Part shown: piece by piece, positions 24,542 through 34,876 of the stretch | How the letters are laid out: each line of letters starts with the position of its first letter | How positions within the stretch are numbered: the first letter of the stretch is position 1 | Origin: Parelaphostrongylus tenuis | Taxonomy: Eukaryota > Nematoda > Chromadorea > Rhabditida > Metastrongylidae | Direction: 5' to 3' | Assembly: GCA_019055375.1 (NCBI GenBank) | Contig: JAHQIW010002162.1 | Location: 1 to 64,000, forward strand | DNA length: 64,000 bases | Notes under the pieces: generated by a model | What the model was told of the DNA's origin: nothing | The model's database searches: none | What the model saw: only the letters and a program-made list of their open reading frames with translations | Position numbers and translations under genes: made by a program

Positions 24542-26889
24542 AAGCATCGTTTCTATCGCTATTTTCTAATGAAAAATGAGGAAATTAGTTGTCAACAAAG
24601 CAAAGAGAAAGCGAGAAACACAAGTGCACGCTCCTAACACCTAATCTTATCACTCGTCAAAGCAGTGACAAATTGTCCCAACGTTGGCCAACGTTATGAT
24701 TATTGCAAGTATTGATACCACTCGCTACCAAAACACATTTATCACTAGCACCATAACTAGGCATGAGCATGAACGGATTGATAAAGTTGTTCTAAGAGAT
24801 TACACAATTTTTTCTGATTTGTTCGGAAAGTACTTCTTAATCAACGATGCGTTACGATTCGTTTGCTCATTTTTTAACACATTTGTGACTAAGCTGGTTT
24901 TCGAAAACAGACGGCAGTTCTCGATAATTAGAGCATTTCATGAGTTCACGCTCTTACAGTTTTGAAGAGACTCTACTTTATTGTATAAATACATATTAAA
25001 AGTACTGCACAACATTTTGTCCTGCATTTGGCCGCTTGATTTTTTAAGTGCTTGAAATTTGAGCTTGAAGTGATGAAAATCAACGAGAAATGTTTCACGG
25101 GTTCTAGAAAATTCGAATTTTGCCGTGATAAACAACAAGAAGACTTCTATCTTACAGGCAAATATTTGCGAATTTCGACATTTTTTTGTCGTAATCAGCA
25201 AAATTCTTATGAGCTGAGAGTTGCTGCTTTGAAATTCAAGGTGGCCAACATCTCCTAGTTCTACGACTCCTATTAGAGGTAACGAGCTCGCGGGTTTGAA
25301 ATGTTTTAAAAAAAATGGTAAATTAAGCGCCACTAAAATCATCACGTTCATCAATCATCTTTGTTTCCACGATGTGGCAGAAGACAAAAAAAAAGAGCGT
25401 AACGTTGTCACGTAAATAATCACACTTATTTATGGTCGAGTTTCTCGTATTTCAAGAGGAAGCCGTTCCAGCACAAAAATTGATTACTGACTACCAATTC
25501 CCTCTTTCTTCCAAAAGTAATTTTATTCGTGCACTAAGGAGGAAATAAAATGAACTGGCGCCACTATGATGGGCTACGCTTGTTCATAGGTGTAGAATCG
25601 GTACGGCTGAAGCATAAATAACTTCTTTATTGTCGAAACACTACAGAACAAAAACACCACTGCTGAGATCTATGTGATCTGCTTATAGAACGCACTGAAT
25701 CCGTGGCCGTTTTTTGTGTGGTCCGAATTGAACGTCAAAAAGATATTTTCTTTACTGGAATAATACGTCGCGTTGACCAGTGCACTACCAGAGAGTCTAG
25801 AAATCGGAATCAATCAGTCTAGTTGGCATTAATGAGGAAAGGAAACTTTCAAATACGCTTCAAAAATATTTAGAATACACCCCGCCTCTGTCGTAGATTT
25901 ACTAAGTTGTTTGAAGTTGAGGCACAATTTGACATCTAGATTTATGTTGTTAGGTCTTCTAATAAGTTTTGGTAGTGGAGCAAAGAACACCAAATTTATT
26001 AACCAAAAATTATCAGAATTGCCCAGCAACACTATTCAAAGTATGCGTCATTAGCTTGTACACATCACTGTCATCTTTCAGGCTACAAATCAGTACCGAT
26101 TTGTGTAGAATTTCCAAGCTTTTTCTAGTATCAAATTTGTTCATACTGCGACGCACCATGACTGCTCAACGAGGCCTTCATCGCAATTTGCTTTTACGAG
26201 TACGAATTAGGACGCAATGCACAGACCGCCTTGGAGAACATCAACCGGGCAAAAGCTCAAGGATTTGCGTCCAGGCGAACAGCTGATTTTCGAGCCGGCA
26301 ACACCAACTTGTTTGACCAGCTGTGCTCCGAAGGCCGACATTTTGACTGTGATCATGCGACAATCAGCAGAATATCGAACGTAGCAGGCTAGATGTGAAA
26401 TTTTTATACTTCCGCCCAATAAATTTGGTATTTATCGTTTTAGTGCCAAAACTCATGTGAAGATCTGATAGTATATCTCTATTTTCACATCACGAGCCTT
26501 TAAACTTTATTATGCGACTACCTTAATATTAAATAGGTAACAGCAGTTTATAGATAAGAGCGTTCTGTGCTGGAAAATAGTGTTTATGGTCAGTTTATTG
26601 ACTTTTAGTAATTCTGTTGATTTGACAAATTCCAGCAATTTTTTATTCTTATCCTTATTATTTTCCTCCACTTATTTTTGATCATAGTAATTTTTATTCC
26701 ATCTCTTATGGCACTATCCTGCATAGCTTCGAAAGAGCACTGTGTGATGTTGAGAATCTCAGTTGAAAACGATTTTGCCGATATAAATATAAACGACAAT
26801 GACGAGGGAGAAATTGAAAATAGAAGCTGAGTTGAGCATTATTACTTCTAATGTTATTTAATAGTCATTAAAAAAATAAAAATCTGAGA

Positions 26890-27045
26890 AAATATCTTAG
26901 TACCGAAAAGCGCGTGTGTTTCTCTGTCGTCTTCTGCAAAACTTGAACAGCTTCCATCTGTGAAATTTCAAGATAATTTGATTTGTTTTCTGCCATTTCT
27001 TCGTAGAAATCGAATATTTTATTTAGCATTTCAACTGCTGCTTGA
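26890..27045 (-). CDS. Possible exon of an unidentified gene
   Basis: A reverse-strand frame encodes AAVEMLNKIFDFYEEMAENK, then NYLEISQMEAVQVLQKTT and EKHTRFS, before a possible donor GTACTAAG. It is strongly helical with an NKS sequon. The upstream acceptor is unclear, and a second frame just above (CEKDRLAFLVINKEEILKQQ) also looks coding, so a frameshift or an extra small intron may be present. No family was recognised. Confidence 0.3.
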
Positions 27046-28153
27046 GGATTTCCTCTTTATTAATGACGAGGAATGCAAGTCGATCCTTCTCGCAGTCTTG
27101 CAGAGCTTAGGCGTTCTCACGTGCTTGCGAGAGAATGTTGGGGAGGTGCTCGAATAAACACTAGGCTTTTCAGTACTGCACCACTAACCATTGGCCTCTC
27201 CACCCCCTCCCTCTTCTGACTATACCTCAAAAATGGCATATTTTTTCTCGGACCGAATATTGCTATTCAGACGAGAAGGCTTCAGAATTCATAGAGTACT
27301 ACTTTTTTTATAAGAATACAAATTTGTTTGATCCGGATGTGTGGAAATCTGCTTTTCTGGGGCATTGAGGTAGCAGAAGACAGTTTCAGCCTAGGGTTGG
27401 TTTTTGAAGTGTTTCTAATAGAAGGTGTTGTAGAAAAGCCTAATGAAGTAGCAATCGTTAGGCTAAAGATTCTACGAATACGGCTGGTGAAGTGTAGATT
27501 CTCGTAGCCAAATTAGTTTAGCCTTTGCCGTATGGTTAATACGACGTGTTGCCAATTCGTAAGGCATCCATTTGTTGCGCCTCTCTAGCATCAAATCATT
27601 GTTGGATGCTCTTACGTTCTAACCCCTTGAGTGACATGTGACACATACATGTTTCATCGTTCTTAACGTTTCACCCTGTGCGCCAGAATTTTCTACGGCG
27701 GAGGCAGCAGTGGAAATGTGAAAAGTTTCCGAACTTCAGGTTCCAAAAAGATAACATTACTAAATGATGGATTGTTACATCAGAGATCGTTAATGAGTGT
27801 TTTATGAAGAATGCTGATGAGTCGAAAAACTGCCATGTTTCAACATAAAAACACATTTTTCCAAAAAAGAAACATATTTGCAACAGGTGTGAAACATTCG
27901 CTTACACATCTGTTTTTTCTTATCTATGTTTTGTAGTCGTTCCTATCTACGTTTTTGTAGCTCGAGAAATTCCGATCTTGACACTAAGCTGGGTTAGTGA
28001 AACGACCTTCAAACTACGTTTAACTTGTGAAAAAAAATTTACGTCATGCTTTCGGGCTGCGTTGCCACATCTTCACAAGGGATTTTTGGTATTGTAAAAC
28101 AGAATTTTGATGTTAAGCAAACTTTGTCGTTATGAAAAAAAGCAATGTAACAA

Positions 28154-28690
28154 TGTATTTTGAGCCTCTAATGAGATGTGTTATGGTCACTTATACGGTG
28201 CAAGACGTATTTCAGCCTTCCAGTTTCGTCAGCTGCATGGTGCGTTTTCGTTCAGTCAGCTACTCGGAAGTCTACCCCCATATAGGGGAATCGATGGCAA
28301 GCTTCAACATTCCACGTACGGTGGGGCAATCATCGTGGCGTTATTCAGAGTGATTGATTGTCGACTGCATATCGTATGGCTGTTACGTAGATATATGTAA
28401 CAAACACTGCAGTCGACTATTTGGAACTCTCATATATGCATATGCCCACGTGATAGCCATGCGCCATGCAATCGACAATCAATCACTCTGAAAGAACGCC
28501 ACGGTGATTGTATAATCGTACGCCGAGTGTATAAAGTTTGTCAGCGATTCCTCTAAATAAGGGTAGATATTGCAGAAACTGACTCAACCGAAAGACATAA
28601 TGGAACTTATGAGGCTAGAAGGCCGAAACACGTGCCTTGCTCTCTTTAAGTGCCCATAATAGACTTCATGAAAGGCTCAAAATTCGTTGT
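28154..28690. repeat. Foldback/MITE family F1, complete copy
   Basis: Ends are inverted copies: left TTTTGAGCCTCTAATGAG..TGTGTTATGG..CACTTATACGG, right CCGAAACACGTGCC..GTGCCCATAATAG..CATGAAAGGCTCAAAA. Inner segments TGATTGATTGTCGACTGCAT and GCGATGGTT-like parts also pair (TCATCGTGGCGTTATTCAGA with CTGAAAGAACGCCACGGTGA). No coding capacity. Partial copies are at 1290, 9755, 10085, 10350, 34460 and 38455. Confidence 0.8.
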
Positions 28691-29430
28691 CAGATTCTAT
28701 TGTTCTTAGTCTGAAAATAGTCAATTATAATCATTGTTGCATATGAAAAAATAGATTGTTATTGAGTGAACTTATTAGACATATTTTCAGGAGAGAATGC
28801 CTAGTTGTCCTAAAAATTTTCACATTCATTGAGGATTGTGTGAAATGCGGTCGCTTCGCAGAATATACTTGTGTTTCCGTGGCTTTTCTCCGAAAAACTA
28901 ATCTTTTCGTTAGAATATTAGTAATCATTCGAAAACTTGAGAAATGGTGATTTTGATAATGTGTTTGATTTGTGAAAAGGCTTGTGGAGAAGAAACTAAG
29001 CAGAGTACGTAAAATCAATGCGCATAACCTGTGACAAAGGTTGCAGCCATGAATAATCACCCATAATTCTATAGACTAAGGCCTGTTTCACATTTCAACA
29101 ATAGTCTCAGTTCCTGAAGTCCACTAATGATGTAAAGTCGCTTCGATTTATCGATAAAGAGATATCTTATTGCAGTGTTCAATATCATTTTGACGAAAAA
29201 TTCGTTGCTTGTAGTTATTCTGGTATGTTTCGGCCAAAACAAAAACCGCACTGAATTCTCTTTTGCATAATTATCCATGTGTTGACGATTAAGCCATTGC
29301 TATCGCTGGTGAAAATCCAAATTCATTAGAAAACCACCCCATTGTCAATGTAACGCGTTGCTCTCGCCACGCGATCCCTTCGCCTGCCGAGTGAAAATTA
29401 ATGTCGGACTTAAGGGGTTAAAATTCTTAC

Positions 29431-30028
29431 ATAAATTCTCTGCAAATTTTCATGCAGCTGTGCTTGTAATTGATCCCACCAAGACTTTGAATTCAATGTC
29501 TTCAGGAGAGGAATGACAACCGCAAGCTTCTTTATTGTCAAAGTTAGATTCATTATAATGAAGCTGACATGGTACTGCCAATACTTTAACATCTCCTCGA
29601 CATTAAATCTCATTAACAGTTGAGCCGTTTTCTCTGTACACGACCGAATCTGTACTTGTGGAGTAGACTTATGGTATTGTTGTTTCGACATTCTGATTTC
29701 CAGCCCGTAAAGGTTGTCAAAAATACAGCTTGTATCTCAATTTGATAACAGAAAGCGAAAATGCATAAAATAAACATGTCGATACATAACAGTATAGTAC
29801 ACAAAGGTAAACTATTATTGGAACATATTAAAGAAAATGAAATTTGAATTGTACAATTCTGAACAACCTAACATAAACGTTAGTGGTTTTTTTTTTTGAA
29901 TATATGCAGACTGATCTGAAAGTTTTACTTACGTCGCCAATTTCGAAAATGTGGCATCTGGTCCGTCGTAGATCTCGACCTTGTCGCAGCACTCCTCTGT
30001 TGAAAATGCGACGAACATCAACATCACC
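29431..30028 (-). CDS. CUB-domain protein, two exons (partial gene)
   Basis: Exon 29933-30028 (96 bp, enters with one base, leaves in phase 2) reads MLMFVAFSTEECCDKVEIYD, then GPDATFSKLA. The acidic-Cys-Cys-Asp-x-x-x-Ile-Tyr-Asp-Gly core is the calcium-site/beta-strand signature of CUB domains. Exon 29431-29692 (262 bp) follows in phase and contains TAQLLMRFNVEEMLKYWQYH, matching the closing strand of a CUB fold, then a helical stretch to a GTAAGAATT donor. CUB domains are extracellular binding modules, so a secreted or membrane protein is expected. The exon holding the domain start and the start codon was not found upstream, where a SINE and a foldback element lie at 30117-30780. Downstream exons are uncertain. 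Confidence 0.6.
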
Positions 30029-30116
30029 CTACTGACAAAAAATCCTTGTTGAATCACTGGCGGATGGAATTATCATATGAACGCACTTGAAAAATATTAC
30101 ATAGATAAGAAAAATG

Positions 30117-30410
30117 ATGAAGCTCTTGGCGTTGAGCAATACCTGAGGGATGCGCCATGCATTCGTCTTCAATTTTTAACTTCGTTTGAAATGATTGAAT
30201 GCATATCTGACCCCTACAATAACTCGCGGTGGCCTACCGCTAAAACGAGTCAATGCTACTTATTCTCTCAAACAAGTCTGAGACTACTCTGGTACCAATT
30301 ATGGATCCCGAATGGATGGATGGCTTGGTGAGCCATGAGCGCGAGATCAAACAATTGACCTCGTATGCGACGCAGAGTACCTCTAGCCACTGCACCACAA
30401 GCGCACATTA
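30117..30410 (-). repeat. tRNA-like SINE, family A
   Basis: On the reverse strand the head reads TGTGGTGCAGTGGCTAGAGG, TACTCTGCGTCGCATACGAG and TTGTTTGATCTCGCGCTC: box A- and box B-like promoter elements. The body carries the family-typical CTTGTTTGAGAGAATAAG and GAATGCATGGCGCATCCCTC segments. Other copies: 39025-39300, 45074-45358, 56417-56690, 61330-61625, 62295-62578. Confidence 0.8.
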
Positions 30411-30429
30411 CATAGATATATCTAATGAT

Positions 30430-30780
30430 TATTATTTGAGTCAATATGTCATATGGTCAGTTATGGGCACTTGTACAGCCCGATACACGTGTTTCGGCCT
30501 CGGCAACGTCCAGTCGGGCAAGGCCTTCGTCTTTAGCCAGTTCTAACGGGTGTCCTCCAATCCTCCTACATAGAGTAGGTGACGATTAACGATTTACACG
30601 TTTAAGTGAAATAAGTCACTAGATCGGTAGTGTTGGGCTGTCAAGGCCTAAACAAGTATATCGGGTTGTACAAGAGCCCAGAACAGACCACTAATGTATT
30701 GGCTCAAATAATAATTATCAGATGTCTTAAAATTTAAATCTGATCTTGAAAAAATACTCAAAACGAACGTTAGAATAGAT
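30430..30780. repeat. Foldback family F2 copy
   Basis: The left arm has GTACAGCCCGATACACGTGT, TTCGGCCTCGGCAACGTCCA and GTCGGGCA. The right arm has GGGCTGTCAAGGCCTAAACA, GTATATCGGGTTGTACAAG and the closing CTGATCTTGAAAAAATACTC. The arms are inverted imperfect copies. Confidence 0.72.
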
Positions 30781-31501
30781 AGATAGGTGAGTGGACTTCT
30801 CAACTCCTATGCGGCAGGACACATTTTCGTTCCGTTGCCCTAGAATTGCCATTTATGAAAAAACTCAGGTTTTAACGCCATTTTAGTTACTACTTATGCC
30901 TTGTGTGTCTTACGCAACTCCATCCACGTGACCAACGTATTGACCAACGACTCTGCAGCATAAGAGAGAGCTTGAGGGACTGTCGTATCAAACAAGTAAT
31001 GATACAGATTAACCCTTTGAGGACTATGATGGTGTTTTTGATGCTCACCGCGCAACGCCAAATCTCGCCCAAGTACTGTAATTGCGAAGTCGCCCCTCTC
31101 TGCAAATCCTTTTTGGCATCGACGAAAATGGAAATAAGGGAAGTCATTAGGTAAACTGAGGTTTTGATGAAGCATTATCATCATGAAAAGATGGAAATAT
31201 TAGTGTAATAAAGTGCTTTCTAGGGATACCCACAGTTCAAAGGGATATAGCATAAAAAAAATAGGGTGTGCTGAGGATAGACGACAAAACAACAGAGCAA
31301 AGGAGAGGTGAACGGCTGTGTACTGAGAACGCCTTTCACTAATATCCCAATCGTTCATGGATGATAATGCTTCATTCAAAACCTCAGTTTACCTATATGA
31401 CGTCACCACTTATTTCCATTTGTCGATGCCCCCCCCCCCCCCAGGCTTTTCCGCGATGGCGATCTCCTCCCGCCTTCACCTCTGCTGTCTTTTTCTAGTT
31501 C

Positions 31502-32030
31502 ATGTTTATCCCCCCCCCCCTTCCCCTTCCCTCCAGAGGGGAGGAAAGGAGGAGGGGCAGGCACCTACCTCAGACAAGCCAGCAAAAAGACCATCATCTA
31601 CCATCCAATCTCCTCTACCCTCCTCCTTTCCCCTCCTCCCTCCCTCCCTCCCTCTCCCCCTCCCCTTCCTCTCCTCCCCTTCCCTCCTTCCCCCCCTTCC
31701 CCTCTTCTCTTTCTCCCCCTTCCTCCCTCTCCTCTCCCCCCTTCTCCTCTTCCCCTTTTATCCCCCCTCTCCTTTCCCTTCTCTCCCCCCTCCCTCTCCC
31801 CTTCCTCCCTTCCCTCTCCCCTTCTCCTCTTCCTCCCCCCCTCCCCCTCCCCCTCCACTCCCTCCCTCTCCCCCTCCTTCTCCCTTCCCTCTCCCCCTCC
31901 CCCTCTCTCCCCCCTCCCTCCCCCCCTTCCTTTCTTTTTCCTCCTTCCCCCTTCCCCTCCCTCTCTCCTCTTTCCCTCTCCTCGCTCCCTCCATTCTTCC
32001 CATCCTCCCCTACCTTTTCCCACCCCTGGT
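31502..32030. repeat. Long pyrimidine (C/T) tract
   Basis: About 520 bases are almost purely C and T on the plus strand (CCTCCCTCC, CTCCCCCTCC, CCCTTCC units), with a short C run at 31430-31442 just before. The long plus- and minus-strand open frames here are composition artefacts (Pro/Ser/Leu or Gly/Glu/Arg only). Confidence 0.95.
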
Positions 32031-32487
32031 CTTAAGTGCGTGGTGGTGTTTTATGTTGGGTTGCGGGATTCGTGTGATCTTTTGGTGTGCGGGGTGGAGG
32101 GGTGGGCGTAACGGATTCGGTTGATGGTGTTGCGTGGTGTTTGGTTCTTTTGCAGTGCCCTACGTTGAGGCGTCCCGTTTGGGCTTTTTTCTTCGACAAA
32201 ACCACATGACGGTTAAAAGAGAGCACATTTGCCCGGAGTTTCAACTTGATTTTTTATAGTCGATGTGTTCTTGCCAGCTACTCGATAAGCTTGACAAATG
32301 TCGATTCCATAATACCATTTAGTTTGTGGTCTTTTCGACACTGCACACTAACGGGTTTCGTTAGGAAAAAATGAAAGTAACCCCCTGATGTAGAGTGACT
32401 GTGAAAACTTTCACGTCAAGCAAGAAGTTGAAATCACATTTTCTACTCTATCCAGGAAGGTGTAGAAAGTGGTGTGGTGTGCAAAAT

Positions 32488-32605
32488 GGGCCGGTTAGGT
32501 AGTGCAGCGGGTAGAGCCACACGCTCTCGGGTAGAGTTGGATGAGGGGTTGGAGCCTCCCGGCATGGCGCCGAAGTTTTGCACATTCACTCTTAGATCAT
32601 GTGAC
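32488..32605 (+). repeat. tRNA-like SINE, family B
   Basis: Reads GGCCGGTTAGGTAGTGCAGC, GGGTAGAGCCACACGCTCTC, then GGGGTTGGAGCCTCCCGGC and GAAGTTTTGCACATTCACTC. A box A-like start, a degenerate box B and the family tail TTTTGCACATCACTC are all present. Confidence 0.65.
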
Positions 32606-33119
32606 GGTATTACTTGAATAAATCCAACACCGCTAAAGAAGCGGCCAAATAAATAGGAACTTTTATTTAGCAAGCATTCAATAAAAGACTAACTTTTTGC
32701 AAACGCATCCATTTTCCGCGACTCTAGAGGGAGTTCAATGGTATATATAAAGAAGTTTCAGATTAATTAAGAATAGATTATTAGTTGAGGAAGCACCCAT
32801 AAGACGTTATTTAAGCTTTTCTCTGCAAAATTCCATTGTTCCATGATAGTAGATGCAGTCAGAATTATGTGAAATTGTGTCAAAAATATTTTCAAAAAGT
32901 ATGTTCAAGCCATAGCGAAATTGTGATACGCCAAAGCCATACACCGATGTGTCGGATGGTCTCGTCCTCCTCGTTCATAGTGACCCTGTTTACGCCCCAC
33001 CCATTAAATTTTGCATGTGTTAGCAAGAGGGAGGCGTATGTGATTTAGAGTATTACATAATATGATGATAACAATCACGTAGTACCATTTGGGCTATGTG
33101 TCTAGTGTGGTACACTGTC

Positions 33120-33260
33120 TTGCTCGTCATCCACATACGCCTGACTCCTTGCTGCAATGCGGGTTTGATGTGGGGCTAGTGGATATGACGAGGGACGCCG
33201 AGTACCTCGAAACCCCGGTGTATGGCCGGCGATTTGAGTAAGAACATCGCCTTCGCCCTC
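33120..33260. repeat. SINE-like repeat fragment
   Basis: GGTTTGATGTGGGGCTAGTG, then GTACCTCGAAACCCCGGTG, resembles degraded tRNA-like sequence, and the stretch is more GC-rich than its surroundings. Family membership is uncertain. Confidence 0.3.
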
Positions 33261-33388
33261 TTTCAACATTCTTTTTTGAAATTATTGAATGTTCATGGCG
33301 AAAGTTTTGAAACAAACCCCAGCGATGTCCTAGACGTAGGAGTCTTCAAACAAAGCGGCACAGAAAAGTATAAGTAGAGGAATAAAAA

Positions 33389-33415
33389 GCCCCCCCCCCC
33401 CCTGAACGCCTCTCT

Positions 33416-33453
<38 letters not shown>

Positions 33454-33484
33454 CCTCCCCCCCCCCCCCCTAACCTGCTCCCCC
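33389..33484. repeat. C-rich tract (poly-C)
   Basis: About 95 bases made almost only of C, broken by TGAACGCCTCTCTTG and GGCCT. The reverse-strand glycine-rich open frames over it are artefacts. Assembly length here is unreliable. Confidence 0.9.
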
Positions 33485-33889
33485 CATAAATTGGTCCATA
33501 TGCACCCGTGTTCGTAAGACGAAACCGATAGCGAAATGACATTCATCGGAACTACTCAAAGTCCGACTCTATCGGACCTCGCCTGTCCAAAGAAATCTAG
33601 ATTTCTTCGAACTGTCCTTTCCTTCAGTTGAAACTTGCACGATGTTGGTACATCCTTCTCAAAATCTGATGACCAACGTTTTGGCGAGCTGTCTTCGTCA
33701 GAGCCTTGTTCGTATTTGTATGGGAGAAGTCATCGATCTTGTGTGATGCACTTCAGAAAATAGCTTCTTTTTGACACATTTCAAAGTATGTCACACAAGG
33801 CCGGTGGCTCTCCCATATGAAAATAAACAACACTAACGAATGCGGAGGCGGAACAAGTTGCACCACACATGTCTCACCGTCAGGATATC

Positions 33890-34520
33890 GATCGATCGCC
33901 CGACCCCTCCCCAATTGATTGGCCGGTAAACAAGCTGACCGAATATGTGAAATTCGACCTCATTTTCTCTGCTACACTGCAGTGAAACGGCCTTTCGAGA
34001 AAATGAGCTCAGCGTTAAAATCCGTGTAACTTATGCTATCGAATGATTACTAATAGTCTAGAGAAGTAGCTCTGTCCTGCGAGGTGTAAAGCATATTCTT
34101 TCTTCTACAGCGCCTTTGAAAGAGCTTTCCAAAAAGGCAAGCACATTATTGAGTTCTTCGGGATTTCTTATACCAAAGAGTGCCAGCAATTAAAGGAAGA
34201 AGTTTTTTCCAGCGATACATAAGCGAGATAAGTAGCAAAAACGCGCGATCCTGCGGAACACAATTTTGTTTTAGATTTTACAGCGCTATAGAAGGGTATT
34301 TTGAGAAACCAGCCACATAGTACTGTACCCAGAGATTAAAATCTTCTAGGGCAAACGGGACATTCATTTGTTCTTTTATAACCGCAAAGTACCCAAATTT
34401 CTCAATTTGTTGCCGTTATATACTCAATTAAAAATCACTGCAAGATAACCTGATAGCATATCTTGAGCCTTTCATAAACTCCGGTGCGGTACTTCTAATG
34501 CTAGACGTACGTTTCTACTT
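33890..34520. repeat. Repeat family F5 copy followed by an F1 arm
   Basis: CTCTGCTACACTGCAGTG, AACGGCCTTTCGAGAAAATG and GTAGCTCTGTCCTGCGAGG match family F5 (compare 12780-12900). From 34455 the F1 arm TTTCATAAACTCCGGTGCGG follows. No gene is seen between these and the SRPRA stop at 34877. Confidence 0.55.
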
Positions 34521-34876
34521 TTTAGCAAGTCGATAAAGGCACAGACACCGAGCGTGTTGCAGTTCTCGTCAAGTGATAAGACCACTTGACATTGCAACAA
34601 TTAGAAGCTGAACAGAAAGATATTGCTACGAAATAGAAGTGAGGAAGTCTTTACTGCTATGACATTAATTAAGCAACAGATAAATCAGATCTCGACCACA
34701 AATCAACTGCAGAACTAGCTTGCGTCATATTCAGTGTGCAAAAGAACACAAAAAGGAGATCACACTTAAGGTATAATCAAATGGAAAAAACTTAAACAAA
34801 GAAAAGTGTACTAAGATTTTGAGAAATTCCAACAGCAACGGGCGAAAGTACAAACAAGCAACGACAAGTTCTCTAC

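Noticed and set aside
24938..25354. 138-residue minus-strand open frame
   Set aside because: AT-rich with long hydrophobic and Lys runs; the middle (LGDVGHLEFQSSNSQLIRIL) looks mildly coding, but no splice sites or family support it.
22588..27045. Adhesion GPCR or GAIN-domain receptor joined to the CUB exons
   Set aside because: Considered because of the CUB domain and helical blocks, but no HormR, GPS or seven-transmembrane segment is visible.
31357..32124. 255-residue Pro/Ser/Leu-rich open frame, and 141-residue Gly/Glu/Arg frame on the other strand
   Set aside because: Both come from the pyrimidine tract; composition alone keeps them open. No splice structure, no conserved motif.
33330..33546. 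Glycine-rich reverse-strand open frames
   Set aside because: They translate a poly-C tract; no gene evidence.
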